From contig OZ004585.1 in NCBI GenBank assembly GCA_963924555.1, positions 3,237,488 to 3,301,487 on the forward strand: DNA of 64,000 bases, given 5' to 3'. The DNA comes from Crambe crambe (Eukaryota > Porifera > Demospongiae > Poecilosclerida > Crambeidae). The position numbers and the translations under genes are program-made. The notes under the pieces are model-generated. The model worked only from the letters and a program-made list of their open reading frames with translations. It had not been told where the DNA came from and searched no databases. Shown here in pieces: positions 1-12,444 of the stretch (positions within the stretch are counted from its first letter, which is position 1; each line of letters starts with the position of its first letter).

Positions 1-552
1 GACCTTCCATATCATAGGCTGCAAGAAGGAGCTTGTTAGTGAGTTCATGAGCTTTCCAATGTCTGCTTTCATTTCTTTCAGCAGACTCTACATCCCTCTA
101 TAACTAGAACAATTTTTTTTGTCCCCAAAAATGTCTTTTGGCATTATGATGTTATGATTACTTCCTTATGTTCAGGAGCATACCATATTCGTTCATTCTT
201 CATTACTTCACAATACTTCCATGTGGAAATCCTGGTATGTAATGTGTGCTGAGGCACAGTGAAAAGTAAATAATTTGTATGCATGTATACTGAATAATTA
301 AGGATGTCTCTATTATTTTGTGTCCAACATTGAGAGGTTTCACTGCACTTAGATAATATTAAGACTGTATGTTTTCTACTGTGACAGACTGGTTATCTCA
401 AGGACAAGGATTAAGACTTCCACTTTTCATTGGCTAGTTTGCATCATAATCATTTCATGCAGAGTTAGATGTCTGTATCGTAGTACCAGTCCTGCCTTGG
501 TTTTCCTGTTACAAATACCTGTGTGTAATTATAATGAATTCTATTATTATAG
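1..552. other. No gene recognised
   Basis: AT-rich sequence with no convincing exon. It probably contains intron or upstream sequence of the membrane-protein gene whose first recognisable exon starts at 553. Confidence 0.4.
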
Positions 553-1738
553 GTCAATATAGCTATACTATCATTTGCTCAGAACGTCACTCTTCTGTCA
601 ACTGCAGAGAGAGTTATCTTGGCCTTGCATCTGATCTACTTATGTGCTGCAGTCTTTTTCGGTGCCATGGCGGTCAGTTTAATAACACACATATTAGGGT
701 TGGGGTGGATTAGATTTCCTAAGCCTAATGTGCATGGTTTTTGTTAGTTTGTCTGTTTGTTTGTTTGTTTGTTGTTTTTGTTTTTTTTTTGGGATTACTA
801 ATTATATTTTTATGGTAATTAACAGGTTTTATGGGAAACTAAAGTAGGAGTAGTCATCTGGTATATTCTGATGGTACCATTCATCCTTTACTACTTCTAC
901 AGACTGATCAAGGTGATAATCATACTTTATAATTGCACAGTGGACGTCCACAAGGTAGATATTTATTTTTTGTGATCAAAAAAAAAAGTTGGACAACTAT
1001 TCAATCTTACAGTACAGATTTACCCCCTTTCAAGGAGTTGTTGTCCTCTCCACTAAGTGTCATGATTATTGTCAGTGACATCGAAGTAGTTCACAAGTCA
1101 TTGTGTTCTTGTAGATCCCAGTGCACTGGTTCATTTATACTACTGAGTTTGAGGAGTATCACACTAATGGAGAAGTTACATCAGCCACGCTTGAATATGT
1201 TGGAGTATCTCTTTTAGTAGCAGGTCTTTAAAAAGTGTATACCTAAAATAGGACCTAGCCATAACAAGGAAATAATTTCTTATCAGTTTGTTGAGGATAA
1301 TTGTGCACAGGAATTTTACAATAATTATTAATGAACCTACTATTCAAAACCATTACATGCCACTATACAATTTGGTGAGGGGGTGCAATTTACCCGTTGA
1401 GGATGTTGCTGTTCTTGATTCTATTGCAGTGTCCCTTGGAATGGTTACAGTTCTTGTTCTGATGATTTGCATGATATTCGTACTGCAAAATTTCAACACA
1501 GGACTGAAAAAGAAAGGTACAGTACTTTTATCGTAGTTAACTGTGAAATTTTACTCTTTGGACTACATCTCTACATTAAATTTCAACCCCAAGTGATAGC
1601 TCTGCTATAGAAAAACCATGGTGTGGCCAATAATTGTCTATTTCATTGTTTGAACTAATTGTGTGACAATTTTATCATGCTACAGTTTCTCCTCCTTTGA
1701 AGTCATGTGTAGAACAATGTTCCAAATACATCAGATAG
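553..1738 (+). CDS. Multi-pass membrane protein, 3' part (family not recognised)
   Basis: Spliced exons read at about 553-672, 826-912, 1115-1223, about 1288-1374, about 1402-1516 and 1686-1738 (TAG). The first exon follows an ATTATAG acceptor and encodes an NVT glycosylation sequon, then a hydrophobic stretch ending AAVFFGAMA. The second encodes another membrane segment around WYILMVPFILYYFY. The third is an amphipathic exon beginning IPVHWFIY. The fifth carries a strong membrane segment (LGMVTVLVLMICMIFVL) followed by a basic KKK stretch. The last exon adds a short tail with two cysteines. The 5' end is not visible, and the junction between the exons near 1223 and 1288 does not keep phase by eye, so one boundary there is wrong. 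I do not recognise the family. It converges with the SWAP70-like gene, about 290 bp apart. Confidence 0.5.
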
Positions 1739-2026
1739 ACTACTGACTCTCTCAACATTAATTTTAATTATTCACAAATTATAGTGCATTGCCCACTGTC
1801 AACATCATGAACAGTCGGTTTCCATAATTAACCTTCCACGCATGCACTAGTAGTAGTTTTTTAATTGTTAGTGTGCAAAGCGGCTAATAACTTAACATAA
1901 TAAGAAGGGAGACAAAAGTAGTATAGCTAGCTAAAATTTTATAAATATAATGTATTTAAAAACCATGAAATACAAAAATTATAACATTACTGATTGATGC
2001 ACATCTTCTTACAGTTAGGTTTGCAC

Positions 2027-2842
2027 TCAGCTCGTTTTGTGCATAGGGAGAGGTGGACTCTCTTCTGGGATGGCTGCCACCCCACGACGTGGCGGGACAA
2101 TAGGTGCTCTATTTGGTCCAACATTGACATATGGAGGATCATTCTCAAATTCACCCTCACTGTCTCCCAGTTCAGATTGTTTGAGGTCAGGTGAAGAAGT
2201 TGCCTTATCCACTCTACTTGGTAAAGAATGGTTGATTCCTGCATAAAGTATGTCGGAATCAGATACAAGCTTTTTCGGTGGCAGCGATGGGCCACTTCCT
2301 TCATACTTAGGAGGGGGGAGAGGTGGAACAGGTTTATTCTGCCTCATGCGCTCAGCACGCTCCTTATCACTGTATTTCTTCTCAGATTCAAACACAACAG
2401 TGGAGTAACCAAACTTCGTGCGTTCAAAATCCCGCACCTTTGGTGCATCTGAGACTACTTTTGATTTAGGCTTTGCAGTGATGTCCTCTGTATGAAAGTG
2501 CAAGCGCACGTACCCTGGATTCTCTCTGTTATGTTTTCCTTCCTTCTCATCTTCAGCATCCCAGCTTTCTATTTGCTTTGTTGACTCGATTGAGAGTTGA
2601 GCCTTGACACTGTCACTCAGCAATGATTCCACTTCAACAGCCTTCTTCTTCTTGCCCTTTTCTCCTCTGTTAATGACAGCATACTCCTCTCCTTCAAACC
2701 CTATGTGGTCTACATTGATAGAACTATGCCTTCTCAATTCATTTTTCCTTGTGGCCCTTGAATTTCTTCGTGCTTCAACAAATGCTTTTTTGTCAAATAT
2801 CTACAGAGGAAATTGTCACACAAAATGAAACTCCCTATTACA

Positions 2843-2873
<31 letters not shown>

Positions 2874-5800
2874 TGTGTGTGAATGGAAGGGGGGATCCAC
2901 TAGCATTACCTCGAAGTTCTTGTTTGAATTCAAGCCTTTAGTATCTCCAGAGTCAAATCTCTGAGGAGGTACAGGAGGAGGACTGCCATACTCTGAGGAA
3001 TCCTCAAAGCCAACCCCTACACCAATGGACAGTATACACAGTCATGGCCACACCCATTGGCTCTAATCTGAACAGTCCCAACTTGTAATTTTATCTCCTA
3101 TATTCACATTATTATTATGAATACTGTAATAGCTCTCTTATAGTACATAGTAAATTACTACTGTTTGACACTATCTGATAACTATAATGGTCACTTAGTC
3201 AATCTCTGACCATTTCAAGGAGTGTATTGAATGTCCAAAGTTAATTTCATTTTAGCCTCATACCCAGGCCCTTTTTTTTTTTGCAGGGCGGAGGAAAAGT
3301 GAAAGGGCCTGGTATAAATTGCATGCACATGCACTCCAGCCCCCGAATTAAGGGGACTTGCTATACTTTTGTGCATGTCCATTGCACAAATTATAATAAA
3401 CAATTATTTTGAGCAGCAAGATGGCTAATAGATCATTCAAAGATTCTGTTGTGTTTTTTCTTCCAGCACTAGATTTAACTCACCTCTCTCACATGCTATT
3501 TTTAATTGTTTTACATTATTCACCATGCATACAATATTATGTAGTTAAGCCATGCACATGCAATTTATACCAGGCCGTTTCCTCCGCCCTGCAAAAAAAG
3601 TGGGCCTGGGTACGAGGCGTATGATCATTCAAATTGGACCTCTTATTTCAAGCTCAGCAATTCATACCATTTCCCTCCTTGATAGCTCCAATATCTGGCC
3701 GTGTTGTGTCTGAGGTCTTAGGTTTCTTTTCCTTTCCCTCCCGGGAACTCGAGACGTCCAGAGGGACTGACTTTGAAGATGCTAATACCCTTTAAAATTT
3801 TACAATTGGAATAATTTATTGTACCAATACAAGAAACCCTTCAGAAGCTGTAGTCATTATAACACAATTTCTTCCCTTTGATTGAGTCCAATGCCTGTTG
3901 TTTTGGCCACTGGACTAACATAGCATAGAAACTGGGAAGGGGGGGGGGGGGGGGGGGGGAGCCATTGCTGCCCCACTTTTTGACCTGAAATTCACTTATT
4001 CTTGGTAAGGATCATCATTGAGCATGACATGGCTTCCATTATCCCTGCATATTTTTCACGGGTTGGGATTAAAAGACATGCATACTATTCCAGATATAAC
4101 TACACATACTGGTCATTTTCTGATCATTTGTTTCCAGTTCTGCTATTTCCACTGTATTTACCTGTGTGAAGATTGCTGAGTTGGGTTGACCTTTACTTTT
4201 TCCATAGATGCACTATGAGGCAAAATTTTGCCTTTGTTTGATGAAGAGGGAAGATTAGCAACAGCCATCCGATACTTATGAAGGAAGTTCCTCCCTTCAC
4301 TCGTGTGCATTTTAATGGCCTGCAAGAATATCTCTCAGATGATAAGCTAGGGTGATCCAAATACACAAATTTCTCCCTCTAGAAACTTATCATCAGTACA
4401 GTAACATGGAATTTAAGAGATTGGGAGAGTTATCAGACAGTCACTCCATCTCTCTAAATTTAATGCTGCAACTTCAATGCATACTAAATTAGAGGGTCAA
4501 CGTTTTCACAAACTCCTTGTACCTTAGTGTACGTCACTATCAACCCTTTATTAATCCAAGGTAAGTAAAAAGGCGTCTAGTACACTGGTTGTTCCTATGC
4601 AATAGTATAATGAGTCAATCAAAATCACATATCCACCACACATCACGTACACAATACATGGATTAATAATTAAGTCCTTCCATACCATTCTGATGGTGTA
4701 TATCCAATCCTGCAAACTGTTAATGTCAGGAGCAGAGATTTCAGTCCCAGTTTTTGTTTCCCCACATACTACTCTGAAACGATGAGGCCGTGCCCTAAAC
4801 TCCGGCATATTTTGCACCAGTGAATTGGAATTGATCACAACAGAGCCCTGCAAGAAAGGGTCCCACTTTATATGATACAATTAGCTGGAAGCATGTAAAC
4901 ATGTAGCTGGTTGAGATAATAACCATTATAGAAGTGGCTCTTAAACTATGGAAGCAAAAAAAGTTCATGTGAAAAGTAAGAGAAAAGGGTATGATAGAAT
5001 TTCTTAATGGTCGTCAAATGTGGGCTGTGGAATCCACAGGGAGCAACAAAGGGTTAGTACCACAAGAAGCACTTGAAGGATTTCTATTACTACTAGACTT
5101 GCTCTTATGAACAATACATACAACATACGTAGGATGCAGTTTTCTCAGTGATGAGTACATACATGTACTGACACAAGTATACACTACAACTGGCATCCCC
5201 CAATGCAGACAGGGTTTCATACAGCGGAGGGGGAAAGGGGGCCCCCCAAACCAATTTATTATAGCACATCCTAGAAAGGAAAAATCTTCCCTTCCATAGC
5301 TAATTGTACATAAAGTAATACAGTCACAACTTTGCTTTCAATTTTAAGTGCACATGACAGTCATGGAAAGTAATTAAAGTGGGTGTGGTAACCATACAAG
5401 CATGCCCATATGCATAGTCCCCTCTCTATCCAAAATTCCTGTATGAAACCCTGGCAGATATCCACAATGTCATACTGAACAGATTGAGTTTGCACTCCTA
5501 GATCATCATGCATCACCATAATGGTGTACATAACATAAGAACAGTTTCCTGATTCATTATTGCAAGGATACAAGAATATCAAGGTTTTTGCAACTTAGGC
5601 AGCTACACTAAGAATTTAATCATTACCCAGTATAAATGTTCTAGCTATACTCTATAGAATCCCACCACTCTTAAATTAAATGATTACCACTCAATAATTG
5701 ACTTCAATGAAGGAAGGGTATAACTTTCTTATCTACATGGCAAGAACTGTGGCCTTTAGAGAGGTGGTTGGTCATAAACTAAATACCTTAGCCAAACACT

Positions 5801-7806
5801 GTCCAGTATAAATGTCTTCATCGAGCATCACTTCTGGCTATACAAATTATTGATGGACAATTCACACCTCCTGGCAGTCATAGTATTTCACCCAAGCAAT
5901 TAAGTTTGAGTACATATTCCTTACTCACTAAGATCTAGAATGGGTTTTCTCTTATTTAATCACCTTTAATATCATGCTGTCATGTGACTCATAGTAGGTA
6001 AGAGCTGTAGCTGTCAACACAAACCATCTGCTCTTCCAATTGTGAACCCTGTGACCTTTCTTTTCCAGTCTCCCTTCCTTCAGGAACTCCGATACAACTT
6101 CCTGGTGTACCTCTTGGACAATATGGATTTGCAAGAGTCCAACAAAATTCTCAACAATCTGGCTAAAGAAGCCCCAAAAGTCAACCTTTTCTTCCCCACA
6201 AAACCACTCCTTGATGTTTTCTTCTCGCTCATTGTGGCCATTAGCTCGGAAAATTCGAAGGATCAAGTCTGCGATGTCATCAACATGGACTTTAATCTCA
6301 CTCTCTGTGAAAATAAAATGAACAGGCATTCCAAGTTCTACAACTCTAGTAGCTATCTAGCTCTAAAGCAAAAAGCACAAGTAACCAATTTAGCAATAGT
6401 ACTAGTGAATAACTGTGGGAGAGATATCATGCTCTGCATAATCCAGTATATACTACACTCTTCTTCTTCCATAAGTCTGACCACCATTAACTTATTATTC
6501 CATGGGCCTACTATCATGGTTTATAATTTGTTCCATGAGCCAGTGCAAGAAAATGAACACTCATCCTCAAATGGATCATCATTATTACCTTGTCTAGAAC
6601 AAAGATACAAGAGTATGATTAATTGGCTGACACAAATTTCAACAGATGCACTGCCTACAAGTATCTCACTAGCTGCTAGGCATGGGGCTAATACGTATGC
6701 TAGCATAATAATGGGAAAATAGGGCCTCACTGGAATCCCAGCACAATGGAACAGAATAATAGGCTGCAGTCATTATTATAGCTACTATAACCTCACTCCT
6801 CCCTAGCTCTTGCCTGATTGTCAAGTGCTGGCATCCTGGTGTGTGCATTCTGAGTGAGATTTTTAAAAAGCATCCTTTTGTACATCTTAGTTCAAAAAGT
6901 ACTCTTTCATATAGCTATATTGCTGAGAATAATAGGCTACTATAGAAGAATAATGGGTCTACTGGCAAAAAAAAAAAGAGCCATGCCTAGCTGCCTTAAC
7001 ACACTCAAATGTAGTAATGTTTACTTAAAATTCCAAGCTACCCAATTTAGTGGGTCTTGTATAAACTGTCATCTACCCACAAACACTCTAGAAAAAGGAG
7101 GGGCTCTTAGCTAATATGAAAATGTACATAGTCTTAGAGGAAGTCACATACTGGGACATGACCATAGTATATGAAAACATCAAAAGTTACACAGCAGAGC
7201 TAGGAATAACCGTTGGTACCAATCTTTTCAAGGAAACAGCTAACCAAACTTCAGTGTCATAGAACACAGAATATCTGATCAAATTTGCTCCTTGTCTAGA
7301 TTTTCTTATTTCTAACTTTTACGCACTGTACCTGTATCCAACTTGAGGAAGATTTCCCACAGCTGCCTACCAGAGAGTTTGGGAAGCCTATTACATAGAG
7401 CAAGGTTTTGTTTAGATAACAAATCCCAAACGACTGTGAATAACAAAGAGAGGTGGTTGAATGCGCTCACAACGGTTGACATTCCTCCATTACATGTACC
7501 AGGGTTGGACCCTGTGCTGACTACAGTTCCTGGACCGAAATGTGGAATCTTTGATAACAATTTATTCTGTACTGATGTCACAAAATCATTCTCTGTCATA
7601 TTCTTAGTATAAAATCCTTCCACCTCACTGTTTGGTATAAAGTATTCCAGTTTCTTCCCCTGACCTAGTGCTTTAGTCAAATCATCAAAAAAGTTTTCAT
7701 ACGGAGACTGCAGAGAGTCCTTGATATGGCGGTCTGTGTTACGCAAAGCTCGGAAAGCAAATAGGAGGCAATTTCGGACGATGTAGCTGCTAGATATTTC
7801 ATTCAT
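2027..7806 (-). CDS. SWAP70: SWAP70/DEF6-like PH-domain protein with proline-rich adaptor tail
   Basis: Seven exons (minus strand): 7332-7806, 5964-6304, 4686-4847, 4162-4319, 3668-3781, 2910-3016 and 2027-2799. The ATG at 7806 has A at -3. The N-terminal 240 residues follow the SWAP70/DEF6 plan, including a LWEIFLKLD segment. The PH domain starts near residue 250 (LKEGRLEKKGHR, then NWKSRWFVL) and ends with the helix around LQDWIYTIRM. SWAP70 and DEF6 bind phosphoinositides through this PH domain and act on Rac/actin and in immune signalling. Unlike the vertebrate proteins, whose C-terminus is a long coiled coil, the last exon is rich in proline (PVPPLPPPKYEG, VPPRR) and has a YVNV motif that fits a Grb2-type SH2 ligand. 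The junction between the 4162-4319 and 3668-3781 exons is out of phase, so a small exon or alternative splice site was probably missed. Being a pre-duplication homologue of both SWAP70 and DEF6 is likely. Confidence 0.8.
2842..2880. repeat. (GT)n microsatellite
   Basis: Uninterrupted GT dinucleotide run with one ACGT interruption near its end, in an intron of the SWAP70-like gene. Confidence 0.9.
3255..3618. mobile_element. Small inverted-repeat (MITE-like) element in intron
   Basis: The two ends are imperfect inverted copies of about 75 bp. The left arm begins GCCTCATACCCAGGCCC and continues through a poly-T/GCAGGGCGGAGG block and CCTGGTATAAATTGCATG. The right arm repeats all of this in reverse complement and ends CCTGGGTACGAGGC. 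There is no coding capacity. It sits in the intron between the 2910-3016 and 3668-3781 exons of the SWAP70-like gene. Confidence 0.75.
3940..3960. repeat. Poly-G tract
   Basis: A run of about 20 G in an intron of the SWAP70-like gene. Such a run could form a G-quadruplex on the plus strand. Confidence 0.85.
5210..5453. mobile_element. hAT-type MITE with 5-bp visible target duplication
   Basis: Perfect 15-bp terminal inverted repeats, CAGGGTTTCATACAG at 5210-5224 and its complement at 5439-5453. Directly repeated GCAGA flanks both ends (5205-5209 and 5454-5458). The CAGGG terminus is typical of hAT-derived non-autonomous elements, which usually make 8-bp duplications, so only part of the duplication may be conserved. 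It is non-coding and lies in an intron of the SWAP70-like gene. Confidence 0.75.
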
Positions 7807-9126
7807 CTTGAACGCTCTAGAACCAAAATGTATAAGTGAATGTAAGTAGAATAATTCACCCTTTGATACAGTGGAGTCTTCTACATCGGGAACTATAGTA
7901 GAAACAAACCTGCTCCTTGAACCCTCTATATGCAGACTGCATCCAGACCCTGAATAACTATAGTGGAACCCTCTGCATGCACACCCTTTGAGTGTAAAGC
8001 ACCCTAATCAGAGATTGTTGGTTACCACTGAAACAATACAGCGAGACCTGTTAATATTACCACCTCTCCACACAAACAACCTCATCCTTTCTAATACAAC
8101 CACTGATGGACCAACACACACACAATCAAGTTCAGCTGAGACCTAATGAACTGTGGCCAGGACTCAGTGTCCATTATGCTATTGCACAACAACATATTTG
8201 CATGTGTCAACACTTCCTCTAGAGTAAAATATTTGTAAGCAGTTAAGATTAATTGTTTGGTACAGTGTACACTAGCTATTAATAATTTTTCTGTAACGCT
8301 GTTTACATGTATGAAGCTAGAAAACTGCATCCATGAATCTAACTGTAGAGCTTCCAATTCAGATCTCACTAAAGCAAAAACATAGCTACCTAACTTCTAA
8401 ACAGCATAATACAGCAACCAGCTCCTACATCACGATGCATAAGCAGTAACATAAGCAGTAACAGTCCTAGAAATGAATACAGCTAGTTACCTCCAGTTCT
8501 ATAGCTATGCATGGTATATTAATAATAAACAAACTAGCTAGCCCTATTAGCTAAAGCTACGACTAGCTAATCACATCGCTCCGATTTAAGAGCAAGTTTG
8601 AAACTGGAATGCTTTTTATACCACCGCAACCCAGTAAGTAACCAACTCACCGAATGAAGCAGCTTCAAGTTGTGTTCAAACCTAGGTCTGTGGGGGTAAT
8701 GATGGGTGGGTCTAGCAGTGTTTATTCTGAACGCACGTGCAGATCTACGCCCACGCAACTCATTAGCTACGCCTTTGCAAAGCTGTTCCTATCAAGTTAG
8801 CATGCATGGGGGTGGTAGGTCAACAAGCATGCAGCCCCACCAGACCCAAAATCCTAGCTACTCCCTTGAGTTATTAATTATGGTACATGTAGTCTATAGA
8901 AGTGTATTCTTTACCACACAATGGACACTTCAGAGTGTTGGATGTGCTTCACCTTTGACCTTCGTCAGACCTGGGACTCCATTGCTCATGCAGGAAGCAG
9001 TGGGTGTTAGATAGCCAATATAACACTAGTACTATCACACATAGGTAGCCACTTGATTAATTGGACAACAATGTAGTGGCTAAGCTATCCGTACAATTGA
9101 ATTTTGTTATGTCTCCAATTATTCAC
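7807..9126. other. Intergenic: divergent upstream region of two genes
   Basis: This lies between the minus-strand SWAP70-like start codon and the plus-strand TATA box at 9127. Bases 7870-8100 hold degenerate repeated phrases (AGTGGA..CCTCT..CACACCC) resembling an old dispersed repeat. No exon was recognised; a 5' UTR exon of the SWAP70-like gene may lie here. Confidence 0.4.
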
Positions 9127-9133
9127 TATAAAG
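9127..9133 (+). promoter_or_regulatory. TATA box of first VEGF-C-repeat gene
   Basis: TATAAAG lies 80 bp upstream of the ATG at 9207. The paralogous gene at 16.6 kb has a TATA box at the same distance, which supports both. Confidence 0.55.
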
Positions 9134-9206
9134 CTGAATGTAGCTAGCTATCTCTAGCAAGCTAATTTTCTTTTGAGTTAAAGTGAAAAAGCTTGAATAT
9201 ACAAGA

Positions 9207-10611
9207 ATGAAGTCAGCCTCTCTATTTCTCCTTATTATAGCTGTATGTATGCATATTTTTTTGAGGTGTAGCTACATGAATCACAAATACTTACCTCTTT
9301 AGGCTATGGCACAGGATGGTGCTGCCATCAGTGGCGTTTGCCATGCTGATGCTACACTGACTGCAGCTACTTCTGCTGACCCCGGCTCTTCAAGTTCATC
9401 TCTCACCATTGCACCACCACCAATTCGATGTGAGAAGGGACCAATGAGGGTATGCAAGTACCAATAAGTAGCTATGTGCAATCATAATTATATGATATTT
9501 TGCTTGCTTCTCACTGCAGAAAATTCATACAGTGAGAAACGAGTTTCACTGGCCACCGATATACAAAGGTTCCTGTGATAAGCTCAAGTGTGACATTCCA
9601 CCTTGTATTGTACTTAAAAAGGTGTGGAGAAGAAGATGTGTGCTGGTTTACAGGCTAGTGCATGGCTGCTGGAAGAGAATTGGGTACCGAACTGTGCGAT
9701 ATCTCAATCATCTATCCTGTACCTGCCGCAAACAGCCAACTTGCAGAGATATCACAAATCGGAAGCAATGTAGTGCAACAAAGCCATGTCCAAAGATCAA
9801 AAATACCAGATCTTTTTGCTACTGGATACCTAAACACAGTCGATGTGATTGTTGTATTCCTAAATTCTGCCGCTATCCAAAGGTCTTCAATAAAAACACA
9901 TGTTCCTGCATCTGTCCAAAGCAACACTGTCCTCCTGGACAGAAATTGAATCCTAATACATGCAAATGCGAATGTCCTCCAGGAAGCAAAAAAGTCCAGG
10001 GAAAATGTATTGGAACGTAAGTATAGTTACAGGCTGTCCCCCCTCCAAAGATTATGACAGCCATATTATAAAGAAATTAGCTTAGCTTTTGTACCTACAT
10101 ACAATACAGAATAATTATGTCATCAGCGTTCAAAAATAAATCTATCTTACTGTTTCAGGTGCAAGAGTATCAGCCTCCGTTATTGTAAATACATTGTCTG
10201 CCGTGAAAATCGTAATCATAACTGTTTTATCAGAAGCCACAGTTGTGTGTGTCCTTCTTGTAAGGGAACAAGTGCTTCAAAATGTCCAAAAACCAGGTCA
10301 GTTCACCTAATGCAAAGAGTAGAGAATGACATCCCCCATCAAGTAATACTAATACTGTTTAATAGATGCTTGGAACAGAAAAATAAGCCATACTGCATCT
10401 ATGATACTTATGCCAAAAAGTGCCGCTGCCCTGAATGCAAGGATCAGAAGACTAGTCAGTCATGCAGAAAAATATATTGTGGGCCAAATTTCTCCAAACG
10501 TTGCAGGTCTGTGCATAGATGCATTATTATTGTTGTTTGCTCGATCTAATCTGTTCTTCTATTTACAGATATGATTATCGCCGACGCAAGTGCTCTTGCC
10601 CTAATCACTAA
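9207..10611 (+). CDS. Secreted cysteine-rich protein with VEGF-C/BR3P-type repeats, paralogue 1
   Basis: Six exons: 9207-9242, 9303-9449, 9520-10016, 10159-10296, 10366-10506 and 10569-10611 (TAA). All phases agree and give about 333 residues. Exon 1 encodes a signal peptide core (MKSASLFLLIIA). Exon 2 has a GVCHADATL segment reminiscent of the first PDGF/VEGF cysteine. Exon 3 holds a conserved FHWPPIYKGSCDKLKC core, a FLxH-like segment before a CxC pair (LSCTCRK), and two exact CX10CXCXC repeats (ending CSCIC and CKCEC). That repeat is the hallmark of Balbiani-ring protein 3 and the C-terminal region of VEGF-C/D. Exons 4-6 add shorter CxC modules. The canonical RCxGCC cystine-knot motif is not seen. 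It may be a divergent growth factor or another extracellular cysteine-rich protein. Confidence 0.75.
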
Positions 10612-12090
10612 ACCCTGCTTATCAAATGGACCAGTGAACAAAGGACAATAACTAAAATAATGTAATGCTAACCATTATAACTAAATACTCTATAACTGAT
10701 TATGAGCAAACAATCATGAAATTCTAAACTTTCTGCTATTATTATAGGCTACTATAATAGCTCACAGAATTTCTCTCACACTTTAGATAATATTCTCATG
10801 GTCAAATCGATGGCTATTTACTACCTAGGATCTAGGAACACAAAAAGACACAGGGCATGGCTTAGCCGCTAGTACCACAAATAGGGTGTGTGGTGAAATG
10901 TGGTTGTATAGAATAGGGTGTGTTCAGGACTTAGCTATGATTATGTCCCCCTTGACTTGATCTTTGTCCCCCTCGGCTGCCAAACAGCATGACTAACAGG
11001 TAGCAAGACAAACGAGGCTATCTAATGTTGGTTAGTCAAAGCTAGTTATTTCTTAAATATTTCTGAGAGGAAGAGTGGGTGATTTCTGATACTGAAAATA
11101 TAAATAATTATTAAGTGACTTAGCTACACCTAGTACCTACACCTAGTTAACTTAAACAAACAAAATCCCAAATAGCTACTGGCACTTGTGATTAAATGTT
11201 ACTTTGACACTAGGCTGAGCTTCTCTAGCCACCATTCATTAGATAATTACAAGTTCAATTTTCTGTTTCAACTTGTTTAATGCATTTTGTCTTACTTGCT
11301 GGCAAGTTCCTTATTGAGTCATGCCACAATAATTATTTATAACATGGCCTTACCAAAATATAAATGTACAATGCAATAACAATAAGAAATACATCATAAA
11401 TATTAGCTTTAGCTAGTACAAGCTGGGTTATAGCAGCCAATTTCCTTGCTATCTTTTGCATGGGTATGAAACTTAATTACAATGATGAACAAATGTCTTT
11501 ATAGACGAATGACATAGTTAATTGTGTGCTGTCCCTTCCTGAGACACTTCCTTAACTTAACTCATGCTGCCTTGTATATAGAAACTATACTGCAGCCAGC
11601 TAGGATGCTAATTTTCAACCAGGATGAGCTTAGGCACTACTTTAGCATATTAATGTTTTATGGATTATTGGATCTAAATGAAATAATCTATGCCATACTG
11701 CTTCATAGTCACTCAAAAGCTAAGTGTGGTCAAGTTCCTACAGAACCAGGCACTCCACAAAGATATGTCAGTGACAGTTAAGTTGTCGGAGTGGAGGCAA
11801 AACTGCTGTCAATATAACTTGCCTACCCAAGTCTGCCTTTCATCTGGTTGATCTATTGGTGTGATCAATCAAAATCATGAGCAAAGTCACGAGCTGTCCA
11901 ATGAAAATTAATGGACTCACAATAGTGCCTCTGTCATGCAAACTGTTATGGCACAATGAATGTTGTTTGTCCATTTTTCGTGATAGACCCACCCACGCGA
12001 TTAGCTAGGGCGCGCGCTAGTCGCATGTTGCGTAGGGCAAGAAAATGGCAGCTAATTTTTTTTCTTTTTTTTTTTCAGAGAGGAAGCTAT
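10612..12090. other. Intergenic, no gene seen
   Basis: AT-rich sequence downstream of the first cysteine-rich gene. No coding segment, RNA gene or complete mobile element was recognised. Confidence 0.4.
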
Positions 12091-12092
12091 AG

Positions 12093-12250
12093 ATGAGCAT
12101 TTTACGCGATCCTATTTTGCAAAGAAGGTATGCTGAAAAGCTCAAGATTGACAAAGAAGACTCGCCTGATCCATATGGTACCGGCTGGAGCTATGTGGAT
12201 TGATGACGTTTTATAATAAGTGGCCAAGCATCCAGTTTGGAAATTCTAAT
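12093..12250 (+). pseudogene. Fragment resembling N-terminus of YqaJ/SWIM-type transposon-associated protein
   Basis: An ATG at 12093 opens a 36-codon frame beginning MSILRDPILQRRYAEKLK, then a DPYG segment, ending in tandem TGA codons. After a frame change the sequence reads on as KWPSIQFGN. From memory, invertebrate proteins associated with SWIM zinc fingers or YqaJ nucleases start similarly (RYxEKL..DPY..W..D..WPSI). It looks like the broken 5' end of such a gene; a short real peptide is an alternative. Confidence 0.3.
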
Positions 12251-12444
12251 TGATAGGAATCTGTCCTTTTTCTTTGCTGTACCGCTTAGTGCAGCCTAGA
12301 AGGCATTCTTCAATACAGCTAGCCAGCTTCGAAGCTTCTGCCCTACGTAAGAACAATTTTTAGGTAAGGATCATCATACCTTCCGTCGATGGTTTCTATT
12401 TCAAAAGTAGCACCTCCCACACCAGAAGACCAGAACCCCCGTAC

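Noticed and set aside
2027..2737. Free-standing proline-rich protein starting at the Met at 2737
   Set aside because: The frame continues upstream to an acceptor at 2800 and joins in phase to the 2910-3016 exon, so it is the last exon of the SWAP70-like gene.
6042..6722. 226-codon plus-strand ORF
   Set aside because: It is the antisense shadow of the PH-domain exon 5964-6304; no family resemblance on the plus strand.
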